From Ectothiorhodospira marina (GTDB lineage: Bacteria; Pseudomonadota; Gammaproteobacteria; Ectothiorhodospirales; Ectothiorhodospiraceae): a DNA stretch of 64,000 bases. The notes beneath the pieces were generated by a model. The model was given only the letters and a program-made list of their open reading frames with translations, had not been told where the DNA came from and ran no database searches. Numbering within the stretch: position 1 is the first letter of the stretch; every line of letters begins with the position of its first letter. The translations under genes and the position numbers were made by a program. This document shows, piece after piece, positions 36,865-45,464 of the stretch. The DNA lies in the NCBI RefSeq assembly GCF_900109495.1, contig NZ_FOAA01000003.1, positions 62,001 through 126,000 of the forward strand. The letters are read 5' to 3'.

Positions 36865-36978
36865 TCACCGCGCCCTGGACCAGGACAACAATACAAATTC
36901 AGCGTAGGCAAGATCTTCATCACTGCCATCCGCAAACAGCCATCGCATGGTCACGGAATTATCCAGGACGAACAGCAT
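36865..36978 (-). pseudogene. Truncated VapC-type PIN-domain toxin
   Basis: 37 codons starting at ATG 36978, which overlaps the antitoxin stop (TGATG): MLFVLDNSVTMRWLFADGSD then LAYAEFVLLSW and a stop. This is the N-terminus of PIN toxins (first catalytic Asp in LDNSV) but the remaining 100 residues are missing. Too short for the ORF scan, found by following the antitoxin downstream. Non-functional as a nuclease. Confidence 0.75.
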
Positions 36979-37229
36979 CAGTCCCTGCCTTCCTCGATCA
37001 AGGTCTTGATATCGACGCCAGTGATGGGCACGCGATCGCGCATGAAGGCCCGCATGCGTGTTGCCGCCACCTGAGCTGAACTGGCCTCGGGCTCCACATA
37101 AGGCACCAGTTGAGCCACGGGCTTACCGCGCTGCGTGATGGTTACCCGCCCGCCCGCCTGAACCCGACGAAGATACGCTGGCAGGTTGGTCTTGGCCTGA
37201 TATGCGCCAATCGTTTCCTTCAGGGACAT
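36978..37229 (-). CDS. Phd/YefM-family antitoxin
   Basis: 83 residues from ATG 37229 (GTG 37235 is an alternative). The Phd fold pattern is SLKETIGAYQAKTNLPAYLR then GGRVTITQRGKPVAQLVPY, with a C-terminal toxin-wrapping helix. Its partner vapC, directly overlapping downstream, is truncated to 37 codons, so this is an orphaned antitoxin. It would still be expected to bind its own operator; a small inverted repeat lies just upstream. Confidence 0.82.
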   Translation of the reverse strand: MSLKETIGAYQAKTNLPAYLRRVQAGGRVTITQRGKPVAQLVPYVEPEASSAQVAATRMRAFMRDRVPITGVDIKTLIEEGRD

Positions 37230-37242
37230 GGGCACTTTGCAC

Positions 37243-37267
37243 TAGACTAGCTTGGCAGACCAGTCTA
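37243..37267. promoter_or_regulatory. Inverted repeat upstream of the antitoxin gene, possible operator
   Basis: TAGACT and AGTCTA flank a 13-base spacer, 14 bases ahead of the antitoxin start and between it and divergent aroG. Phd-type antitoxins autoregulate through such palindromes; the assignment is by position only. Confidence 0.4.
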
Positions 37268-37356
37268 TTTGACCGCCCCCCTGCCCCGCAACGCACAGCC
37301 CCCGTTTTTCGCGTTAAACTGGGAAGATTGCCATTCACATCACCCGGACACGCCGT

Positions 37357-38424
37357 ATGAGCAGCGCACAGACTGACAACCTCAACATCGCCTCCGTGGA
37401 TTACATGCCTTCGCCGCGGGAGATCAAGACCCAGTTACCCATGTCCGAGGCGGCGGAGCATACGGTGCTGCAGGGGCGTCAGACCCTGTGCGACATTCTG
37501 GATCGCAAGGATCCGCGGCTGTTTGTGGTGCTGGGGCCCTGCTCCATCCATGACCCGGAGGCCGGGCTGGATTATGCCCGGCGGCTGAAGGTGCTGGCGG
37601 ATGAGGTGGCCGACACCATGCTGCTGGTGATGCGGGTGTATTTCGAGAAACCCCGCACCGCCGTGGGCTGGAAGGGTTTCATCAACGACCCCTACCTGGA
37701 TGACACCTTCCGGATTGACGAGGGCATGGCCAAGGCGCGGCGTTTTCTCATGGACATCAACGAGCTGGGCCTGCCGGCGGCCACCGAGGCCCTGGACCCC
37801 ATCGCGCCACAGTATTACGGGGATCTGATCGCCTGGACGGCCATCGGTGCCCGCACGGCGGAGTCGCAGACCCACCGGGAGATGTCCTCGGGGCTGTCCA
37901 CGCCGGTGGGCTTCAAGAATGGCACGGATGGCGATCTGGGCGTGGCGGTGAACGCCATCCTGTCGGCCTCCAGTCCCCATAGTTTTCTCGGGATCGGCAG
38001 CGATGGCCAGTCGGTGATCCTGCGCACCCGGGGCAACCGGTACGGGCACCTGGTGCTGCGCGGTGGCAATGGGCAGCCTAACTACGACACGGTCTCCGTG
38101 GCCCTGGCGGAGCAGGCCCTGGAGAAGGCGGGCATCCCGAAGAACATCGTGGTGGACTGCTCCCACGCCAATTCCTCCAAGAAGCCGGAACTGCAGCCCC
38201 TGGTGATGAAGGATGTGATGCATCAGATCCGCGAGGGGAATCAGTCCATCGTTGGCCTGATGATCGAGAGCTTCATCGAGGCCGGCAACCAGCCCATGGC
38301 GGAGGATCGCTCAAAACTGCGTTACGGCTGCTCCATCACCGACGCCTGCGTGAACTGGGCCACCACGGAGGAGATGATCCGTGAAGGGGCCGAGGTGTTG
38401 CGGAAGGTCCGCAAACAGGCCTGA
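37357..38424 (+). CDS. aroG: 3-deoxy-7-phosphoheptulonate (DAHP) synthase, type I
   Basis: 355 residues, normal for the E. coli-type class I alpha enzymes. Landmarks: LFVVLGPCSIHDP, KPRTAVGWKGFINDP, PAATEALDPIAPQYYGDLI, GLSTPVGFKNGTDGDL, VDCSHANSSKKP and CSITDACVNW. It condenses PEP with erythrose-4-phosphate at the head of the shikimate pathway. Which aromatic amino acid inhibits it (AroG, AroF or AroH type) is not decided here. It is an island of core metabolism between two glycan clusters; a decayed copy of its middle part lies at 34.8 kb. Confidence 0.93.
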   Translation: MSSAQTDNLNIASVDYMPSPREIKTQLPMSEAAEHTVLQGRQTLCDILDRKDPRLFVVLGPCSIHDPEAGLDYARRLKVLADEVADTMLLVMRVYFEKPRTAVGWKGFINDPYLDDTFRIDEGMAKARRFLMDINELGLPAATEALDPIAPQYYGDLIAWTAIGARTAESQTHREMSSGLSTPVGFKNGTDGDLGVAVNAILSASSPHSFLGIGSDGQSVILRTRGNRYGHLVLRGGNGQPNYDTVSVALAEQALEKAGIPKNIVVDCSHANSSKKPELQPLVMKDVMHQIREGNQSIVGLMIESFIEAGNQPMAEDRSKLRYGCSITDACVNWATTEEMIREGAEVLRKVRKQA

Positions 38425-38538
38425 GGGGCCTGCTTTCAGTCTTCGAGTGAGCCGATGCGGCTGTTAGCTGATCCATGATCGGGCGCTGAAAACGGGGATA
38501 CGGCTATGACCCAGAGTGAATTCTTCACCGGCTCATGG

Positions 38539-38832
38539 TTATGCGGGATTCAACTGGACTTTGTGAACCCTGTCGAGGCTAATGCTTTTGCCTGCGTGCC
38601 AAAGGTCATAGGAATCTTGCATCGCAAGCCAGCTTTGCGGTGTGCGGCCAAGTGCTTTCGATAAACGCTATGCCATTTCAGGGCTGACGCCGCTTTGCTG
38701 CTTGAGGATCCGGCTCAGAGTAGATGGAGAGACGTCCAACTGCTCTGCCAGGTACCGGCAACTGAGCCCATAGGGCTCCATATAGGTTGCAAGGATGAAC
38801 TCGCCAGGATGGGGGGGATTGTACATAGCCAT
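38539..38832 (-). pseudogene. higA: HigA-type antitoxin split by an amber codon
   Basis: ATG 38832 starts MAMYNPPHPGEFILATYMEP, the classic HigA N-terminus, and continues through a helix-turn-helix (CRYLAEQLDVSPSTLSRIL) to SPEMA, then TAG, then in the same frame RLSKALGRTPQSWLAMQDSY to a stop at 38539. Relatives have a leucine where the TAG stands, so one base change (TTG to TAG) broke a gene of the normal 98-codon length. The start overlaps the stop of an upstream toxin-like remnant. Confidence 0.82.
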
Positions 38833-38921
38833 CAGTGATAATCCTCGTAATCGAGCAGATACGCATTGCCATCGTAGAATTCGAGGGTTAGCGTGAAATA
38901 AGCAAGGTTCAGCAACAGACA
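38832..38921 (-). pseudogene. C-terminal remnant of a toxin-like partner of HigA
   Basis: The frame ending in TGA at 38832-38834 reads LTLEFYDGNAYLLDYEDYH; HigB toxins commonly end in a similar xDGDAYxxxxxDYH. The overlap TGATG with higA is the usual toxin-antitoxin arrangement. About 28 codons remain before a REP-like repeat cuts in. Short, so moderate confidence only. Confidence 0.45.
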
Positions 38922-39034
38922 CTCCCTTCTCCCCCTCGGGGGAGAAGGGCTGGGGATGAGGGGGTGAGGGAGGCGCTGTGCCGGTCCTCCCCCCTCACCC
39001 CAACCCCTCTCCCCACAGAGGAGAGGGGCTTCGA
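38922..39034. repeat. REP-like double hairpin element
   Basis: Two GC-rich inverted repeats, one built on CCCTTCTCCCCC/GGGGGAGAAGGG and one on CCCCTCTCC/GGAGAGGGG, linked by GGTGAGGG-type sequence. The same element recurs at 41.1, 42.9-43.1 and 59.5 kb. Between higA and the amidotransferase it could end transcription from the exopolysaccharide operon. Confidence 0.75.
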
Positions 39035-39152
39035 GCGTGTTTCATCATCGCGGAGGTACCTCACCACTGTGATGCATGAGAGTGAGTCGCATGATTTGAT
39101 CATGACAGACAAGCGTAGCGCACCGCGCAACAATGCCTTCACGTCATGCGAG

Positions 39153-41063
39153 TCAGCGCAGTCCTCCCCCCAACCCTTCATTCCTCCGCAAAAACGCCTC
39201 AAACATGAACAGGCTCCACAGCGGGGCGCTGTAGTCCCGCTGGCCGCTGATGTGGGCGTCCACCAGGTGCTGGAGGGTGTTCATGTCGAATATGCCTGAA
39301 TCCCTGAGTCGGTCGCCCAGGATGGTTTCCTGCAGGCGTTGTTTCAACGGCCCGCGGAACCACTGGGCCAGGGGCACGGCGAAGCCCTGTTTGCGGCGGT
39401 AGAGGATGTCGTGGGGCAGGTGCGGCTCCATGGCCTTCTTGAAGATGTACTTGCCCTCCCCGCCCTTGAGCTTCATGTCCGGTGACAGGCCGGAGATCCA
39501 TTCCACCAGCGGGTGATCCAGGATCGGCACCCGCACCTCCAGGGCGTGGGCCATGCTGGCGCGGTCCACTTTGGTGAGGATATCGCCGGGGAGGTAGGTC
39601 TTCATGTCCAGATACTGCACCAGGGACAAGGGGTGGTCCGTGGGGGCGCGTTGGGCATGATGGCGCAGGACTTCCACCGGGTGATACCCCTGCAGGCTGC
39701 GCCGGAAGGATGGGCTGTACAGGCGCTGGCGCTGCTCGTCGCGGATGATGGCATTGTTGTTGAAATACCCCTCCACGGCATCGCGGGCCAGGGCCTGGAA
39801 GGTGGCCTTGGCCCGGAACATGCGGGGTGCCCAGTCGGCCTTGGGGTACAGGCGCGCCAGGGCCCCGAACAGGGGGCGGCGCAGGCCCAGCGGCATCATG
39901 GAGCGCAGGCGTTCTTCCTGGACGTGGAAGCGGTAGCGCCGGTAGCCGGCCAGGGTTTCATCGCCGCCATCACCGGACAGGGCCACGGTCACCTGCTCCC
40001 GTGCCAGCTCGCAGACGCGGTAGGTGGGCAGGGCCGAGCTGTCGGCGTAGGGTTCGTCGTACAACTCGGCCAGACGGTCGAGCAGCCCGAAGTCGTCCGG
40101 GTCCACCTGGCGCACCTGGTGACTGGTACCAAAGCGCTCCGCCACCTGGGCGGCGTGGGCAGACTCGTCGAAGGCCGGGTTGCTGAAGGCGATGGAGCAG
40201 GTCTTTACCGGGTCGGATGACAGGCCGGCCATCATGGCCACCACGGCACTGGAATCCACGCCACCGGAGAGGAAGGCGCCCAGCGGCACCTCGGCCACCA
40301 TCCGCACACGCACGGCGTCCCGCAGACGCTCCTCCAGCCCTTCCATGGCATCGGCCTCGCTCATAGGGCCGGCGTTGTGGAACGGCACATCCCAGTAGAT
40401 GCGGGGTTCGGGGACGGGCAGACCATGATGGATGGACAGCGTGTGCCCCGGGGGGAGTTTGTGCACGGCGTTATAGATGGTGCGCGGTTCGGGGACGTAG
40501 CCATAGGCGAAGTAGTCGTCCACGGCCTGGGGGTCCAGGGCCCGGGGCAGGTCCGGGTCGGCCATCAGGGCCTTGAGCTCGGAGGCGAAGGTGAGCATGC
40601 CGTCGGGCCGAAGCGCATAGTAGACGGGCTTGATGCCCAGGCGATCACGGGCGATGAACAGGGTTTGCAGGTTGCGGTCCCACACGGCAAAGGCAAACAT
40701 GCCCCGGAAGCGCTTCACGCAGGCCTCGCCCCATTGTTCCCAGGCGTGGACAATCACCTCGGTGTCGCAGTGGGTGCGGAACTGGTGGCCAACGGCCTTG
40801 AGTTCTTCGGTGAGCTCGGGGAAGTTGTAGATCTCACCGTTGTAGGTGACCACGACGGACCCATTCTCGTTGAACAGGGGTTGCTGGCCGCTGGAGAGGT
40901 CGATGATGGACAGGCGCCGATGCGCCAGGCCCACGCCGGGTTCCACATGGATGCCGCCTTCGTCCGGCCCCCGGTGGAACTGGGTCTGGTTCATGCGTTC
41001 CAGCAGTGCCCGGTCGATGGGTCGCTGTTCGCGAGTGTCGAATATCCCTGTGATGCCGCACAT
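39153..41063 (-). CDS. Asparagine synthase-type amidotransferase of the exosortase-A system
   Basis: 636 residues. Cys2 of MCGITGIFDT is the N-terminal glutaminase nucleophile, with RLSIIDLSSGQQPL and VVTYNGEIYNF completing the domain (1-210). The synthetase domain has the PP-loop FLSGGVDSSAVVAMMAG and ALSGDGGDETLAGYRRYRF. Position as last gene of the XrtA operon and a length near 630 fit the exosortase-associated amidotransferase rather than AsnB. It probably amidates a uronic acid or similar group on the polysaccharide; that part is inference. Confidence 0.87.
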   Translation of the reverse strand: MCGITGIFDTREQRPIDRALLERMNQTQFHRGPDEGGIHVEPGVGLAHRRLSIIDLSSGQQPLFNENGSVVVTYNGEIYNFPELTEELKAVGHQFRTHCDTEVIVHAWEQWGEACVKRFRGMFAFAVWDRNLQTLFIARDRLGIKPVYYALRPDGMLTFASELKALMADPDLPRALDPQAVDDYFAYGYVPEPRTIYNAVHKLPPGHTLSIHHGLPVPEPRIYWDVPFHNAGPMSEADAMEGLEERLRDAVRVRMVAEVPLGAFLSGGVDSSAVVAMMAGLSSDPVKTCSIAFSNPAFDESAHAAQVAERFGTSHQVRQVDPDDFGLLDRLAELYDEPYADSSALPTYRVCELAREQVTVALSGDGGDETLAGYRRYRFHVQEERLRSMMPLGLRRPLFGALARLYPKADWAPRMFRAKATFQALARDAVEGYFNNNAIIRDEQRQRLYSPSFRRSLQGYHPVEVLRHHAQRAPTDHPLSLVQYLDMKTYLPGDILTKVDRASMAHALEVRVPILDHPLVEWISGLSPDMKLKGGEGKYIFKKAMEPHLPHDILYRRKQGFAVPLAQWFRGPLKQRLQETILGDRLRDSGIFDMNTLQHLVDAHISGQRDYSAPLWSLFMFEAFLRRNEGLGGGLR

Positions 41064-41085
41064 AAACTTGTTCTCTTTGATTGAA

Positions 41086-41190
41086 CCCCTCTCCCGCCTG
41101 CGGGAGAGGGGTTGGGGTGAGGGCCCCCGCTGGTACCGTGCCCTCCGCTCCCCTCATCCCCGGCCCTTCTCCCCCCGAGGGGAGAAGGGA
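41086..41190. repeat. REP-like double hairpin element
   Basis: CCCCTCTCCCGCCTGCGGGAGAGGGG followed, about 50 bases on, by the CCCTTCTCCCC/GGGGAGAAGGG hairpin, filling most of the gap between xrtA and the amidotransferase gene. May modulate mRNA ends inside the operon. Confidence 0.78.
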
Positions 41191-41229
41191 GTTGGTGACG
41201 CCATACTGGGAAGAGGGAGAATGTATTCC

Positions 41230-42819
41230 CTATTCCACAGCCACCCGGCGTGGTAGCTTGGCTACAAACTCCGCCAGGATTTCCCTTGCTTCGTCTGACG
41301 TCACCTGAAACTCAGCGCTCACGGCCACCAGCATGGAACCCTCGGGGTTACCGGTGAGCCTGGCTTGAGCTTCACGCAGTTTGACCTCGATGGGTCTTAC
41401 GGTGGTGCTGCCAGCCACCTGGTACCAATGCCATACCAGGCGATCCAACCCTCCCGGCCCCCTGATGATGGTCTCACGAACGGCACGTTGGCCTCCGTCC
41501 GGCAGGGTCAGGTTATGGGTCCCCTGAGAAGCCCTGCGCCACCGTTCACCGTCGAAGATGCGGTTGTCATAACGAATCAGATCGGTGCCCGGTTGATCCT
41601 GATGATAATGGAACAGGTGCAACTCCACCCTCCCCCGAGGACCACCCTCATAAGCGACCTGCACCCTCTCATCGGGATCGGCCCAACGTGGACTCCAGGC
41701 CGGATCTTCCATGGTTTCCGGACCCTGCCAGCCGGCCATGAACGGGGCTAACGGCCGCTGCTCACCTGCCAGTGCATCCATGCGCTGGTCCAACCACACC
41801 TCACTGGCCGGTGCCAGGGCAAGAGCCGCAATCACGGCCACCATGGGGGCGGCGAGGGAGGCGAGGCTTCGGGTCATCGGGGCACGCGTGCCTGAAACCG
41901 GGCTGGGGTCATCCCCGGTCACCTTGGCGCTCAGCGGTTCATGATCATCCCGGAAGAAGGTCCCGATCCAGAAGAGCAGGAACATCACGAACCCGAAGAA
42001 CAGCCAGCCATAGATCAGGTGATCCACGCCCACGGCGTGCTCTAAGTTGGTCCAGTGGGCGATCATGATGATCCCGTAGGCGCGCACCCCATTGGCGACG
42101 ATGGGCACGATGATCGACAGGGCCACAAAGGCCAGACGGCGCCAGATGCTGCGATAGACCAGATAGGCATACACCAGCCCCAGGGCCACGGAGGCGATCA
42201 GGTAGCGGATGCCACTGCATACATCGGCCACCACGAAGTCGCCGGCCGGGATGCTGATGTAATAGCCTTCGCTGAAGGTGGGGATGCCACTGATGCGTAG
42301 CATCCACACGGTGAACCAGGCGGTGTAGTCCTGCAGGATGGGCACCAGGAAACTTCCCACCGGCCAGGCGAAGAACAGGTAGACCAGGGGAAATACGATC
42401 ACCCGCGAGACCTGCCAACCCATGATGGCCAGCACCAGGGCGGGTACCATGGCCACCACCACGAAGGTCTGCACCACGGTGACATCCGCCGCCCGGGCCA
42501 GGAACCAGCCCACCCCCAGGGCGAGGATGATCAGGGCGCCGAGGAGGCTGGGAGTGGGAGTCACCTGTACCAGGCGGTGGCGTTGGGTCCAGGCCAGAAA
42601 GAGGCTCAAGGGGAGGATGACCATGCCATGGGCGTAGGTATCCGAGCTGGCCCAGATGTTCACCAGGCGCTCCACGCTGGGCCAGTAGAGGGCCAGCATG
42701 ACGAGGAAGGCGGAGCCGAGTAGGCCGAGGGCCAGGGGCCAGGGGAGGCCCTTCTTGCCGGCCTTGAGGGGGGCCGGGGCAGCGGGTTGAGCTTGTGTGC
42801 TGGATGGGCTGGTGTTCAT
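41230..42819 (-). CDS. xrtA: Exosortase A fused to EpsI domain
   Basis: 529 residues. Residues 30-290 are an eight-segment membrane protease domain with the exosortase triad: Cys201 in VADVCSGIRYL, Arg246 in IVANGVRAYGI and His267 in DHLIYGWLFFGF. Residues about 315-529 are a periplasmic EpsI domain (HYHQDQPGTDLI; FQVTSDEAREIL). It cleaves and probably re-anchors PEP-CTERM proteins at the inner membrane, in step with exopolysaccharide export. No PEP-CTERM protein was found in this window. The fused XrtA-EpsI arrangement is common in this subtype. Confidence 0.93.
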   Translation of the reverse strand: MNTSPSSTQAQPAAPAPLKAGKKGLPWPLALGLLGSAFLVMLALYWPSVERLVNIWASSDTYAHGMVILPLSLFLAWTQRHRLVQVTPTPSLLGALIILALGVGWFLARAADVTVVQTFVVVAMVPALVLAIMGWQVSRVIVFPLVYLFFAWPVGSFLVPILQDYTAWFTVWMLRISGIPTFSEGYYISIPAGDFVVADVCSGIRYLIASVALGLVYAYLVYRSIWRRLAFVALSIIVPIVANGVRAYGIIMIAHWTNLEHAVGVDHLIYGWLFFGFVMFLLFWIGTFFRDDHEPLSAKVTGDDPSPVSGTRAPMTRSLASLAAPMVAVIAALALAPASEVWLDQRMDALAGEQRPLAPFMAGWQGPETMEDPAWSPRWADPDERVQVAYEGGPRGRVELHLFHYHQDQPGTDLIRYDNRIFDGERWRRASQGTHNLTLPDGGQRAVRETIIRGPGGLDRLVWHWYQVAGSTTVRPIEVKLREAQARLTGNPEGSMLVAVSAEFQVTSDEAREILAEFVAKLPRRVAVE

Positions 42820-42859
42820 CTGTTTTCCTAGCGTTTTATGGGCATGGTGCCCGCCGTTC

Positions 42860-43067
42860 CCCTCATCCCCGGCCCTTCTCCCCAGAGGGGAGAAGGGAGC
42901 TATTGAGCCCTCCTCTCACTTTCCCCACAGGAGGGGGAGCTATTGAGCCCTTCTCTCACTTTCTCCACAGGAGGGGTAGCTATTGAGCCCTTCTCTCACT
43001 TTTCCCACAGGAGTGGGAGCTGTTGAGCCCCTCTCCTGCTTGCGGGAGAGGGGTTGGGGTGAGGGCC
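42860..43067. repeat. REP-like hairpins plus four 40-bp tandem repeats
   Basis: The left part is the CCCTTCTCCCCAGAGGGGAGAAGGG hairpin. Then TATTGAGCCC (TGTTGAGCCC in the last) recurs with an exact period of 40 bases at 42901, 42941, 42981 and 43021. The right end is the CTCTCCTGC/GCGGGAGAG hairpin. The 3' end of the adjacent glycosyltransferase gene runs into it, so its last codons are repeat-derived. Confidence 0.85.
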
Positions 43068-44272
43068 CGCTCACTCTCCAGCAGATCCACAAATCGCCCC
43101 ATGTGCTCTGCCCAACTATAGTGTCGACAGACACAGGTCCGATTCCGCGCCCCGGTATCCTCCGGGATCTCCCCCGTCAGCGCCGCGACTGCCAGTTCGA
43201 TCAGGGCCTCGGAGGTGTCACCCACGATGGGCTCCACATCCGGGCACACCCGCAGCCCATCCATGGCCTGGGAGGTGGCGATCACCGGGCGGGCCATGGC
43301 CATGGCCTCCAGGACCTTGTTCTGCACCCCGCGCGCGATCCGCAGGGGGGCAACGGCCGCTGCGGCATAGGCCAAATACGGGCGTACATCCTTCACCGCA
43401 CCGGTCACGTGCACGCTGTCCACCTGTTCCAGTTGCTTCACCTCCGGTGTGGGACGGGCACCCACAATGGTGAAACGGGCCCTGGGGCAACGCTCGCGAA
43501 TACTCGGGAAGATTGTCTCGGCAAACCAGCACACCGCATCCACATTGGCCCAGTAGTCCATGGCACCCGTGAAGACCAGATGCCTTTCCCCTGCCCGATA
43601 GGGAGAGGGGTACACATGTTGCGGTGAGAAGTAATCCACATCCACGCCATTATCGATGGCATGGGTGGTTTGAGCCGTCTCCGGGGACAACTGGCGGAAC
43701 AGTGCAGCCTCTTCGTGGCTGACGAACACACCGGCGGTGGCCCGACTGGAAACCTTGCGTTCGAAGGCCAGTAGTTTGTGAGACTCCCGGGTGTACAGCT
43801 GGTTCATGGGGAAGCGGTGCGATGGGGCGTATTGACGCCACTTGTCCGAATCCACATCCACGAAGTCCACCACCACATGGCGCCGGGCATGGTCCTCGGG
43901 CTGCAGGTACTGGGCCATGGCCGAGGAGAACACCAGCACCCGGTCGATGCCGGAGTCCAGTCTCTTGCGCACCCACTCATGCATGCGGGCGTCGGCGTAA
44001 TAGGGCACCGTCAGTGCCTGCCCGGTGAGCAGCCCGCGCAGGCTCTTCAGCTTGGCCATGCGGGGGTTCAGGGGCTGCAGGTGGACATCTTCGCAGTAGG
44101 CGGTGATGTCGTCCTGGTAGCACCAGTCCGCCGGGTCGTCCACGAAGCAGCCCAGGTGGATCCGGTAGTGCCCCGCCAGGTGTTTGAGGAGGTTGAAGGA
44201 GCGGATCTTGTCCCCCTTGTTGGGGGGATAGGGGATCCGGTGTGCCAGGAACAGAAGTTGGGGTTTTGTCAT
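42980..44272 (-). CDS. Sugar transferase of the exosortase-A system (TIGR03087/Stp1-like GT4)
   Basis: 430 residues from ATG 44272; an upstream in-frame extension runs through a REP element and is rejected. The N-terminal QLLFLAHRIPYPPNKGDKIR is diagnostic for the family, with VFTGAMDYWANVDAVCWFAE, VGARPTPEVKQL and IARGVQNKVLEAMAMARPVI in the donor domain. The last 28 residues (ALTPTPLPQAGEG and beyond) are translated from the REP-like repeat, so the original stop has been lost or replaced. Role: addition of a sugar to the repeat unit. Confidence 0.88.
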   Translation of the reverse strand: MTKPQLLFLAHRIPYPPNKGDKIRSFNLLKHLAGHYRIHLGCFVDDPADWCYQDDITAYCEDVHLQPLNPRMAKLKSLRGLLTGQALTVPYYADARMHEWVRKRLDSGIDRVLVFSSAMAQYLQPEDHARRHVVVDFVDVDSDKWRQYAPSHRFPMNQLYTRESHKLLAFERKVSSRATAGVFVSHEEAALFRQLSPETAQTTHAIDNGVDVDYFSPQHVYPSPYRAGERHLVFTGAMDYWANVDAVCWFAETIFPSIRERCPRARFTIVGARPTPEVKQLEQVDSVHVTGAVKDVRPYLAYAAAAVAPLRIARGVQNKVLEAMAMARPVIATSQAMDGLRVCPDVEPIVGDTSEALIELAVAALTGEIPEDTGARNRTCVCRHYSWAEHMGRFVDLLESERALTPTPLPQAGEGLNSSHSCGKSERRAQ

Positions 44273-44286
44273 TACCGGGCTCCGGC

Positions 44287-44376
44287 CTTCGCGGCCGAGG
44301 GCCGCTCCCACGGGGTGGTGCTCCTCAGGGTGGGGCTGGCCCCGCTCCTTGTGGGAGCGACCCTTGGTCGCGAAAG
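44287..44376. repeat. Inverted pair of REP elements (REPIN-like)
   Basis: CTTCGCGGCCGAGGGCCGCTCCCAC (split here: left arm at 44287-44311) faces GTGGGAGCGACCCTTGGTCG and following bases at 44351-44376. Each is an imperfect hairpin starting with GTGGGAGCG, the REP type known from Pseudomonas and relatives. The pair lies between two XrtA-operon genes. Confidence 0.75.
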
Positions 44377-44399
44377 TCGAAGGCACGGACTCCACCCCA

Positions 44400-45464
44400 T
44401 CACCCCAACCCCCTTGAGATCACCGGCCCCAACACATTGGCCACCGGCAACGGCAGCCGCTTCCAGCCGGCGATGAACAACCGGTACTTGGGGTTCAGCG
44501 GGTTGATGTCCGGGACATCCTTCGCCCGCACCAGATGGTATTCGTAATACAGAGGCTCAGGCTCGAAACCCCAGTTCTTCTTGAAACTGAACGACCCCGT
44601 ACCCCGCTTGCTGCGACCATAATCAAAGAGGCGATATCCTTCTTCAGCGGCCCGGCGCATCACCTCCCAATAGAGAAAATCGAAGGCCGCCAGGTCGCGT
44701 GCCTCCGGGGTGCCCCCACCGTAGTAAGGCAGCACTTCATCCCGAAACAGGAAGCTCAGCACACTGCTCACCGGCTGCCCGTCATGGTTGACCGTGGTCA
44801 CCTGGGCCGCCTCGCCAAACTCATCCCTCAGGGCCTGAAAGAAGCGGCAGGCGAACACCGGCGTGCCGTGGCGCCGCACGCTGTCGGCGTAGATGGGGAA
44901 GAAGCGGTCGATGCCTGCATCCCGCTCGGAGGCCAGTTCCCGCTTGATGCCCTTGCGCACCATGGCCCGCTGCTTGCGGGGGATGGCCTTCATGTTCACT
45001 TCCGGGTCGGGATCGATGGGCTTGCGGAAGGTCACGTACAGGTCATCCTTGCAGGGCCAGTCGGGCAGACGCCGCTCCCGGTGGCGCAGTTCCAGATAGT
45101 CCACCTGAAGCTCCTCGGCCAGATCCTGCGCCGCCCGGATCAGGGCCTGTTCGGCCTCGGCATCCTCGGCGGCCACGCCGCCATACACGCAAAAGGGGAC
45201 GGAGATCAGGGCATTGCCGAACAGCAGGGTCTTCACATGCCCCAGGGGCAGCACACCCCGGATCCGGCCCTCGCTCTCGACATAGAGGTAATACCCCGTG
45301 TGGCCCAGGGCCTGTTCCAGCACCCGTTTCCAGCCGGCCCGGTGAAAGAAGGTGGCCGTGGGGCAGCCCTCCACGAAGGCCTCCCAGGCCGGCTCCATCG
45401 CCGGTTCCAGGCGCTGGATGGTCAGGTTGGTGGAAGGGCTGGCAGTCTGGGGCTGTTCACTCAT
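44400..45464 (-). CDS. FemAB-like GNAT protein of the exosortase-A system
   Basis: 354 residues from ATG 45464, whose ATGA overlaps the stop of the upstream deacetylase gene; an ATG four codons upstream is possible. Tandem GNAT-like halves: PTATFFHRAGWKRVLEQALG and, in the second, HGTPVFACRFFQALRDEFGE, DEVLPYYGGGTPEARDL and LFDYGRSKRGTGSFSFKKNW. This is the TIGR03019-type FemAB protein. It probably attaches an amino acid or acyl group to the polysaccharide, as FemABX enzymes do with peptidoglycan; exact reaction unknown. Confidence 0.88.
   Translation of the reverse strand: MSEQPQTASPSTNLTIQRLEPAMEPAWEAFVEGCPTATFFHRAGWKRVLEQALGHTGYYLYVESEGRIRGVLPLGHVKTLLFGNALISVPFCVYGGVAAEDAEAEQALIRAAQDLAEELQVDYLELRHRERRLPDWPCKDDLYVTFRKPIDPDPEVNMKAIPRKQRAMVRKGIKRELASERDAGIDRFFPIYADSVRRHGTPVFACRFFQALRDEFGEAAQVTTVNHDGQPVSSVLSFLFRDEVLPYYGGGTPEARDLAAFDFLYWEVMRRAAEEGYRLFDYGRSKRGTGSFSFKKNWGFEPEPLYYEYHLVRAKDVPDINPLNPKYRLFIAGWKRLPLPVANVLGPVISRGLG

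Noticed and set aside
39153-41063. Housekeeping asparagine synthetase AsnB
   Set aside because: Length near 636 and position in the XrtA operon fit the exosortase-associated amidotransferase better.
42901-43060. Possible CRISPR array
   Set aside because: The 40-bp units are contiguous, without variable spacers, and no cas gene is near.
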